A stretch of DNA of 64,000 nt from Caulobacter sp. 602-2 (GTDB lineage: Bacteria; Pseudomonadota; Alphaproteobacteria; Caulobacterales; Caulobacteraceae), in assembly GCF_011043625.1 (NCBI RefSeq), contig NZ_JAAKGT010000004.1:332526-396525 (forward strand), written 5' to 3'. The notes under the pieces are model-generated. The model was not told the DNA's origin and did not search any database. It saw only the letters and a list, made by a program, of their open reading frames with translations. The position numbers and the translations under genes were made by a program. Of the stretch, positions 58,852-64,000 are shown piece by piece (position 1 is the first letter of the stretch; every line of letters begins with the position of its first letter).

Positions 58852-58863
58852 AAACGATCGTTT
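58852..58863. promoter_or_regulatory. Palindromic operator upstream of the acyl-CoA dehydrogenase
   Basis: AAACGATCGTTT is a perfect 12-bp palindrome whose nearest edge is 30 bp from the ATG. TetR-family regulators of fatty-acid and acyl-CoA genes bind such sites, but no such regulator is adjacent. Confidence 0.45.
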
Positions 58864-58906
58864 TATTCGCCGACTTTAGCCGGCGCGCGGCGGAATGGAA
58901 GGCCCG

Positions 58907-61186
58907 TCAGAAGCGGGCGCGGTAGGTGGCCGACAGGTTGAGCTCCGGATCGGCCGAGGCGTCGTGGCCGGGCTGCAGGGCCACGCCGCCGCGGAAGGTC
59001 AGACGCCGCTCGCCGCTCAGCGCCTTCTCCAGCCCCAGGCGCAGGTCGATCTCGCGCCCGTCGGGCGAGGCGCTGAACCGCCGGGTGGAGTAGGTCAGCG
59101 GGTCCTCGTAGGACAGCGGGGCGTCGGCCAGGGTGGTGGTGAAGCGGCCGGCCTCGATGCGCAGGGGCTGGCTGACCTCGAAGGTCAGCTGGGCGCAGGA
59201 CCAGCCGATGAGGCCGCAGTCGGCCGCCGCCGCCAGGCGCCAGGCGCCGCTGACCGCGCCGTCGAGGGCCAGCAGGCCGCCCTGGGCGTCCATCCGCCCC
59301 ATCGAGGCCTCGGCCCGCAGGCTGACGCCCGGCCGGGGCGACAGGTCGAAGGCCGCCGCCGTGAAGCGGGTGGTGGAGGGCAGGGCGAAGGTCGAGCCGG
59401 GCGCCAGGAACGAGCCCAGCGGACCCAGCGGCTCCTCCAGGGTTCCGGCCGTCAGGCTGAGCACGCCGCCGGCGATGGCCGTCTGGCCGGTGGCCGAGAC
59501 ATAGCGCGAGGCCTTGATCTGGCTGGTCCGCAGCGGCAGGCGGCGCTCGGCCTCGCCCTGCTCGGCGCTGAAGGCGAAGCGGCCCAGGCGTACGGCGGCC
59601 TGAACGGTCTGGTCGGGGCGGGCGACCATGCGGAAGGCGTCGCGCCCCTCGGGCCCGGCCGGGGCGGGCGCGCCGCCCTCGCCCGTCCAGGTCGAGAAGC
59701 TGAAGCGTCCGAAGGCCGCCTGCATGCGCGCCGAGCGCATGGGCTGGGGCGCCAGCAGCAGGTCGGGCGTGCTGGCGTTGGGCATGTCCTCGAACAGCGG
59801 GGCTTCGGCGCTGAAGGCCAGCTGGGCGCCGGCCAGCGCCGGGCCGCCCAGGACGACGGCGCTGGACGCCGCCGCGGGGGGCAGGTCGCCGACGCCCCGG
59901 CGCGAGGCCGAGGGCACGCTGCCGGCCAGGTCGACCACGAAGCGGCGGTGGTAGTCGTCGGTCAGGACGGTGGTCAGGGCGGTGGTGCGCGCCAGGGCGT
60001 TGCCGAAGGCGCCGGCCATGTTGGTGCCCGGGGCCGCGCCGCCGTCGAGCGTGACGGCGACGCCGGCGCCGGTGGCCAGGCTGCTGGTCCCGACCGGCTG
60101 GAAGGCCCGCGTCAGGTCCAGCGATCCCCGGCCGTAGGTCGAGTCCGTGCCGGTCGCGCCCACGTCCGCGGCCGTGCGCAGCAGGATCGAGACCGCGTCG
60201 CGGCCGGAGATGTTGGGGAAGGCCTGCAGCAGCAGGGCCAGCGCGCCCGAGACGTGCGGCGCGGCGAACGACGTGCCCGAGATCCGCCAGCAGCTCGTGC
60301 CGTCGCAATCGGTGATCACGTCCTCGCCGGGCGCGACGATATAGCCCTCGGCGGCGACGCCGGCGCGATTGGAGAAGCTGGAGAGGGTCCCGGTGCGCGA
60401 GATTGAGCCGACGGCCAGCACGGCGCCGGCGTAGCGCGGATCGACGGCGTAGCGGGCCGGCCAGCCCGGATCGGCCAGGCCCTCGTTGCCCGCCGAGGCG
60501 GCGACCACCACCCCGGCCGCCGCGGCGCGCGACAGGGCCGCCTCGAAGGTCGCGCCCAGCGGGTCCTCGCCGCCCAGCGACAAGTTGATCACCTTGGCCC
60601 CGTTGGCCACGGCGTAGTCGATGGCGCGCGCCAGGTTGGTCGAGCCGAAGATGCAGTCTTCGCAGCTGGGATTGGTCGAGGCCGTATCGGCGCGGATCGA
60701 CAGGATGGTCGAGCCGTAGGCCACGCCGATCGTGCCCGTGCCGTTGAAGTTGGAGGCGATGATCCCGGCCGAGCGGGTGCCGTGGCGGTCGGTGTCGAAC
60801 GGGGTGTTGCGGCCGGCGACGATGTCGGTCGAGGCGGCCGACAGGCGGCCGGCCAGGTCGGGCTGGGCCGGGTCGACGCCGGTGTCGACGACGGCGACGG
60901 TCACCCCGGCGCCGGTGTAGCCGGCGTCATAGGCGACATTGGCGTGGATGGCCGCCAGGCCCCAGCTGCGCTGGTACTCCGTGCTCGTCACGCTTGGAGG
61001 GGGCGGCGGCGGAGGGGGCGGAGGAGGCGGTGGTGGAGGGGGAGGAGGCGGCGGTGGCGGCGGCGTGGTCACGCCCGTCGAGGGGCCGCCCCCGCCTCCG
61101 CCGCCTCCGCAGCCGGTCACCAGCAGGGCCGCGCCGACGACGAGCGCGGCGGGCCAGATGCGCAGGGCGCGGTCGAGATTGGTCAT
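58907..61186 (-). CDS. Lipoprotein-anchored subtilase with autotransporter barrel
   Basis: The 759-residue protein begins with a lipoprotein signal (PAALVVGAALLVTGC) and eight glycines, then a run of 23 prolines. The S8 domain (about 75-390) has the Asp in VAVVDTGVDPAQPDL, His in FDTDRHGTRSAG and Ser in RISGTSFAAPHVSGA. The remaining ~370 residues show alternating beta strands and end LNLSATYRARF, with the terminal aromatic residue of an autotransporter barrel. A lipid anchor plus barrel in one protein is unusual. It is followed 33 bases upstream by the APC permease gene in the same direction. Confidence 0.88.
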   Translation of the reverse strand: MTNLDRALRIWPAALVVGAALLVTGCGGGGGGGGPSTGVTTPPPPPPPPPPPPPPPPPPPPPPPSVTSTEYQRSWGLAAIHANVAYDAGYTGAGVTVAVVDTGVDPAQPDLAGRLSAASTDIVAGRNTPFDTDRHGTRSAGIIASNFNGTGTIGVAYGSTILSIRADTASTNPSCEDCIFGSTNLARAIDYAVANGAKVINLSLGGEDPLGATFEAALSRAAAAGVVVAASAGNEGLADPGWPARYAVDPRYAGAVLAVGSISRTGTLSSFSNRAGVAAEGYIVAPGEDVITDCDGTSCWRISGTSFAAPHVSGALALLLQAFPNISGRDAVSILLRTAADVGATGTDSTYGRGSLDLTRAFQPVGTSSLATGAGVAVTLDGGAAPGTNMAGAFGNALARTTALTTVLTDDYHRRFVVDLAGSVPSASRRGVGDLPPAAASSAVVLGGPALAGAQLAFSAEAPLFEDMPNASTPDLLLAPQPMRSARMQAAFGRFSFSTWTGEGGAPAPAGPEGRDAFRMVARPDQTVQAAVRLGRFAFSAEQGEAERRLPLRTSQIKASRYVSATGQTAIAGGVLSLTAGTLEEPLGPLGSFLAPGSTFALPSTTRFTAAAFDLSPRPGVSLRAEASMGRMDAQGGLLALDGAVSGAWRLAAAADCGLIGWSCAQLTFEVSQPLRIEAGRFTTTLADAPLSYEDPLTYSTRRFSASPDGREIDLRLGLEKALSGERRLTFRGGVALQPGHDASADPELNLSATYRARF

Positions 61187-61219
61187 CGAAAACCCCTCCG
61201 GCCCGCCCCTGCGCTCACC

Positions 61220-62641
61220 TTACTTCGCGGGAGACGAGCCTTTCGCGAGGACACTGCGTCGCACGCCGTAAAGGAAGTATATCGCGAGGCCGATCAACTG
61301 GGCGTAGAAGAAGTAGTGTTGCGTCTTGGCCGGTAGGCTGATGAACAGGTACAGGCAGCCCAGGATCGCGCCGGCGGCCACGACCGGCCAGGCGGGGGTC
61401 GAGAACACGCGGGGACGTTCCGGTTCGCGCAGGCGCAGCACGATCACCGAGGCGCCGACGGCGATGAAGGCGGCCAGGGTGCCGGCGTTGGCCAGCTCGG
61501 CGATCTCCTTCAGCGGCAGCAGCCCCGACAGGAAGGCCGCCAGCACGCCGGTCAGCACGGTCATCAGCACCGGCGTGCCGGTCTTGGCGTTCACCCGCGA
61601 CAGGGCGCGGGGCAGCAGGCCGTCGCGGGCCATGACGAAGAAGATCCGGCTCTGGCCGTACATGAAGGCCAGGATCACGGTCGGCAGGGCGATGACGGCG
61701 GCCAGGGCCACGCCGGCGGCGACCTTCGGGTGCTTGAGGGTTTCCAGGATGAACACCAGCGGCGCTTCGCTGGCCGAGAACACCTCGGTGCGCGAGGCGC
61801 CGATCGAGACGGCGGCGACGATCATGTAGATGGCCGTGCAGGCGGCCATCGAGCCGACGATGCCGATGGTCAGGTCGCGCTTGGGGTTCTTGGTCTCCTC
61901 GGCGGCGGTCGACACCGCGTCGAAGCCGTAGAAGGCGAAGAAGATCAGGCTGGCGGCGGCCATGACGCCGACCTTCAGGCCGTCGGGGCCCGGGTTGGCG
62001 GCGAAGCCCTTGGGCATGAACGGCGTGAAGTGGCTGGCGTCGAAGGCCGGCAGGCAGAGGGCGACGAACACGGCCAGGGCCGCGATCTTGATCACCACCA
62101 GCACCATGTTGACCGTGGCGCTCTCGCGGGTGCCCAGGGCCAGCAGGCCGGCCACGGCCATCGAGATGATCACGGCCGGCAGGTTGATGATGCCGCCGGC
62201 GTGCGGGCCGGCCAGCAGGAAGTCGGGCGTGCCGATCATCTTGAACAGCCCCTGGGCGTGGGCCGACCAGCCCACCGCCACGGCCGCGCAGACCAGGGTG
62301 TACTCGAGGATCAGGCTCCAGCCGATCACCCAGGCCACCGGCTCGCCCATGGCGACGTAGCTGTAGGTGTAGGCGCTGCCCGAGGCCGGGATCATCGTCG
62401 ACAGTTCGGCGTAGCACAGGGCCGCGCAGGCGCAGACCGCGCCGGCGATCAGGAAGGACAGGATCACGCCGGGGCCGGCCAGGCCTGCGCCGACGCCGGT
62501 CAGGGTGTAGATGCCGGTGCCGACGATGGCCCCGACGCCCAGGGCCACCAGGTGGGGCCAGCTCAGGGTCTTCTTGAGCTGGTGGCCCTCATGGCCGCCG
62601 CTCGCCCCGTCGATCGCCTTGCGGCGCATCCAGAAACTCAT
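61220..62641 (-). CDS. APC-family amino acid permease
   Basis: The 473-residue permease has about 12-13 hydrophobic segments and the APC signature LVALGVGAIVGTGIYTLTGVGAGLAGPGVILSFLIAG in helix 1, followed by YAELSTMIPASGSAYTYSYVAMGEPVAW. It resembles cationic amino acid transporters of the APC/CAT group. GGAGG precedes the ATG at 62641. The N-terminus is basic and cytosolic (MRRKAIDGASGGHEGHQLKKTLSW). It is co-oriented with the subtilase. Nearby genes include an Lrp-type regulator, which fits amino acid uptake, although the Lrp gene is divergent beyond a DUF6356 gene. Confidence 0.92.
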   Translation of the reverse strand: MSFWMRRKAIDGASGGHEGHQLKKTLSWPHLVALGVGAIVGTGIYTLTGVGAGLAGPGVILSFLIAGAVCACAALCYAELSTMIPASGSAYTYSYVAMGEPVAWVIGWSLILEYTLVCAAVAVGWSAHAQGLFKMIGTPDFLLAGPHAGGIINLPAVIISMAVAGLLALGTRESATVNMVLVVIKIAALAVFVALCLPAFDASHFTPFMPKGFAANPGPDGLKVGVMAAASLIFFAFYGFDAVSTAAEETKNPKRDLTIGIVGSMAACTAIYMIVAAVSIGASRTEVFSASEAPLVFILETLKHPKVAAGVALAAVIALPTVILAFMYGQSRIFFVMARDGLLPRALSRVNAKTGTPVLMTVLTGVLAAFLSGLLPLKEIAELANAGTLAAFIAVGASVIVLRLREPERPRVFSTPAWPVVAAGAILGCLYLFISLPAKTQHYFFYAQLIGLAIYFLYGVRRSVLAKGSSPAK

Positions 62642-62798
62642 GCTTGTCCTCCCGACTGCCGGGGGACCATGGCCGGGGATCGGCGCACCGCCAAGGGGGC
62701 AGGGCGCAAAGACGACGGATATTCGGCGCGGGCCCGAAAATGGGCCCTCCACGGACGAAACGCCGGTTTGGGCGGCCTTGGGCCGAAGGATCGTCGGT

Positions 62799-63047
62799 TC
62801 AGATCGCCGCGTCGAAGGCCTGGAAGCTGATCGGCGCGGGCGCCGGGGCGCCGCGGCCCTTCATGCGGGCGTGCAGCGCCTTGACGCAATTGCTGCCGGT
62901 GCGCTCGAACAGGAAGGGCAGGATTCCGTGGACCAGGCAGGCCAGGCCCGCGGCCAGCATCGGCAGGCCGAAGCTCCAGGCCATGGCGAAGTGCTCGCCA
63001 TAGGTTTCGCCCACCTGCCGGGGGTGACGGGTGAAGAGCTCGAGCAT
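62799..63047 (-). CDS. DUF6356-family small membrane protein
   Basis: The 82-residue protein starts LELFTRHPRQVGETYGEHFAMAWSFGLPMLAAGLACLVHGILPFLFERTGSNCVKALHARM, which matches the short DUF6356 family: one central hydrophobic segment (about 23-47) flanked by charged pieces. Its function is unknown. GAGGGA precedes the ATG. It is divergent from the Lrp gene and in tandem with the APC permease. It lies in a compact gap and may be regulated with either. Confidence 0.78.
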   Translation of the reverse strand: MLELFTRHPRQVGETYGEHFAMAWSFGLPMLAAGLACLVHGILPFLFERTGSNCVKALHARMKGRGAPAPAPISFQAFDAAI

Positions 63048-63132
63048 CGCGGGTCCCTCCTCGATCGAGACCTGCGAGGATGCGCCGCGTCGGCGAGAAA
63101 GACATTGTCGATCTTGGCGGCGCGCGGCAGGT

Positions 63133-63146
63133 TGGGAGAATTCCCA
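63133..63146. promoter_or_regulatory. Palindrome upstream of the Lrp-type gene
   Basis: TGGGA-GAAT-TCCCA is a 5-bp inverted repeat with a 4-base spacer, 24-37 bases before the lrp ATG in the divergent region with the DUF6356 gene. It could be an autoregulatory site. Confidence 0.4.
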
Positions 63147-63169
63147 TCTCCGATATGCGAAGAAGCGAG

Positions 63170-63634
63170 ATGATCGATCTCGATTCCATCGACCGCCGCC
63201 TGCTCGCCATCCTCCAGGAGGACGCCACCGCCTCGATCGCCGAACTGGCCGAGCGGGTGGGGCTGTCGCAGACCCCGTGCTGGAAGCGGCTCAAGCGCCT
63301 GCAGGACACCGGCGTCATCACCGCCCGCGTCGCCCTGCTCGACCGCGAGGCCCTGGACCTGCCGCTGACCGTGTTCGTCGCCGTCAAGACCGGCCGTCAC
63401 GACGAGGACTGGCTCGCGACCTTCGCCAAGGGCGCGGGCGCCCTTCCCGAGGTGGTCGAGTTCTACCGGATGGCCGGCGAGGTCGACTACCTGCTGAAGG
63501 TGGTGGTCAAGGACATCGCCGCCTACGACCGCTTCTACAAGCGCCTGATCGCCACCGCGCCGCTGACCGACGTGTCGTCCAGCTTCGCGATGGAGCAGAT
63601 CAAGTTCACGACGGCCCTGCCGATCCCGACCTAG
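63170..63634 (+). CDS. Lrp/AsnC-family transcriptional regulator
   Basis: The 154-residue protein has an N-terminal HTH (LDSIDRRLLAILQEDATASIAELAERVGLSQTPCWKRLKRLQDTGVI) and a C-terminal RAM domain (LTVFVAVKTGRHDEDWLATFAKGAGALPEVVEFYRMAGEVDYLLKVVVKDIAAYDRF) that senses amino acids. SQTPCWKRLKRL is typical of the recognition helix. The ATG at 63170 begins with the normal Lrp start; an in-frame ATG at 63155 would add five residues. Its stop shares CTAG with the stop of nagA on the other strand. Confidence 0.92.
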   Translation: MIDLDSIDRRLLAILQEDATASIAELAERVGLSQTPCWKRLKRLQDTGVITARVALLDREALDLPLTVFVAVKTGRHDEDWLATFAKGAGALPEVVEFYRMAGEVDYLLKVVVKDIAAYDRFYKRLIATAPLTDVSSSFAMEQIKFTTALPIPT

Positions 63635-64000
63635 CTCCGCCCGTCGATCCAGGTGCGGACGACGTTGCGTTGGTCGTCGAGGAGGACGAGGTCGGCGGCC
63701 ATGCCGGGGGCGATGGTTCCGCGCTGGGCGGCAAGGCCGAGGAAGGCGGCGGGGGCGCTGGAGGCGGTCATGACGGCCTCGTCCAGCGACAGGCCCAGCA
63801 TGTCGACGGCGTTGCGGACGGCGCCGATCATGTCGAGGTCCGAGCCGGCCAAGGTGCCGCCGGGGCCCACGCACACGCCGTCCTGCACGGTGATGGCCTG
63901 GCCCTGCAGGGTGAAGCGCTTGTCGGCCATGCCGACGGTGGGCATGGCGTCGGTGACCAGCATGAAGCGGTCGAGCGGTCGGGTGCGCAGGGCGATCCTC
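63631..64000 (-). CDS. nagA: N-acetylglucosamine-6-phosphate deacetylase, C-terminal part
   Basis: The frame is open to the window edge at 64000, so the 5' end is outside. The visible 122 residues have the NagA pattern: LVTDAMPTVGMADKRFTLQGQAITVQDGVCVGPGGTLAGSDLDMIGAVRNAVDMLGLSLDEAVMTASSAPAAFLGLAAQRGTIAPGMAADLVLLDD, with the metal-ligand region before it. NagA deacetylates GlcNAc-6-P in amino-sugar and peptidoglycan recycling. The TAG overlaps the Lrp stop. The rest of the gene and probable nag neighbours lie beyond this window. Confidence 0.93.
   Translation of the reverse strand, partial: RIALRTRPLDRFMLVTDAMPTVGMADKRFTLQGQAITVQDGVCVGPGGTLAGSDLDMIGAVRNAVDMLGLSLDEAVMTASSAPAAFLGLAAQRGTIAPGMAADLVLLDDQRNVVRTWIDGRS

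Noticed and set aside
1..64000. CRISPR array, rRNA, tRNA, prophage or IS element
   Set aside because: No regularly spaced identical repeats, tRNA-like cloverleaf, rRNA sequence, integrase or transposase was found. The inverted repeats are dispersed, not arrayed.

Overview
The window is a high-GC chromosome segment from an alphaproteobacterium very close to Caulobacter. The evidence is the gene content: three TonB-dependent receptors (one of the TonB Xanthomonas/Caulobacter type), a chemotaxis operon in the order mcp-STAS-cheY-cheA-cheW-cheR-cheB-cheY-cheD-cheU-receiver-cheE, HisZ, long-form hibernation factor, Zur, ODC plus a deoxyhypusine-synthase-like enzyme, and frequent TTG/GTG and poorly Shine-Dalgarno-equipped starts. 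No rRNA, tRNA, CRISPR array, prophage or insertion sequence was seen. All calls were made by reading; no database search was run.

Layout. 0-4.7 kb is the conserved lptA-lptB-rpoN-hpf-ptsN block (LPS export, sigma-54, ribosome hibernation, PTS-Ntr) with an ExoD-like membrane protein inserted. 4.8-12.1 kb holds envelope and redox genes (hotdog dehydratase-like protein, DsbD-like reductase, LysE exporter, DUF1353 lipoprotein, redoxin) and pgi. 12.2-17.6 kb is a small glycan-use pair: a TonB receptor and a secreted GH2 glycosidase, with a GntR-type operator at the GH2 start. 17.7-21.5 kb is hisS-hisZ-hisG, preceded by an unlisted short ORF (17740-17820) encoding a 26-residue peptide with seven His codons and followed by mutually exclusive RNA pairings: a probable histidine leader/attenuator. 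21.5-22.0 kb is gene-free but contains a TTGACA-N17-TTTTCT promoter followed by a highly structured candidate small RNA.

22-28.3 kb carries a MarR-GNAT fusion with two operators, a thioesterase, zur, an acid phosphatase and two polyamine enzymes. 28.5-36.7 kb looks like a phosphorus-acquisition island: phnCDE, a TonB receptor, an OprO/P-type porin and pstS, with Pho-box-like direct repeats in front of three of these units. 36.9-45 kb has a CorC-type protein, an aspartic protease, a glycosyltransferase/LpxH-like pair, a TetR regulator and a large TonB receptor with three LacI-type operator-like palindromes upstream. 45.3-57.6 kb is the chemotaxis operon with one membrane MCP, then a cytoplasmic protoglobin MCP. 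57.7-64 kb has an acyl-CoA dehydrogenase, a lipoprotein/autotransporter subtilase, an APC permease, an Lrp regulator and the 3' part of nagA.

Three families of intergenic inverted repeats are dispersed through the window: cgtccttcgaggc elements at 9.7 and 26.9 kb, GTCATCCCGG elements at 4.7 and 21.9 kb, and CAGTCGCT-CGCGACAGCTCCCCC elements at 12.1, 14.5, 39.1 and 42.0 kb. The strongest leads for new biology are the his leader, the structured RNA downstream of hisG, and short C-terminal peptide motifs shared by the accessory chemotaxis proteins.
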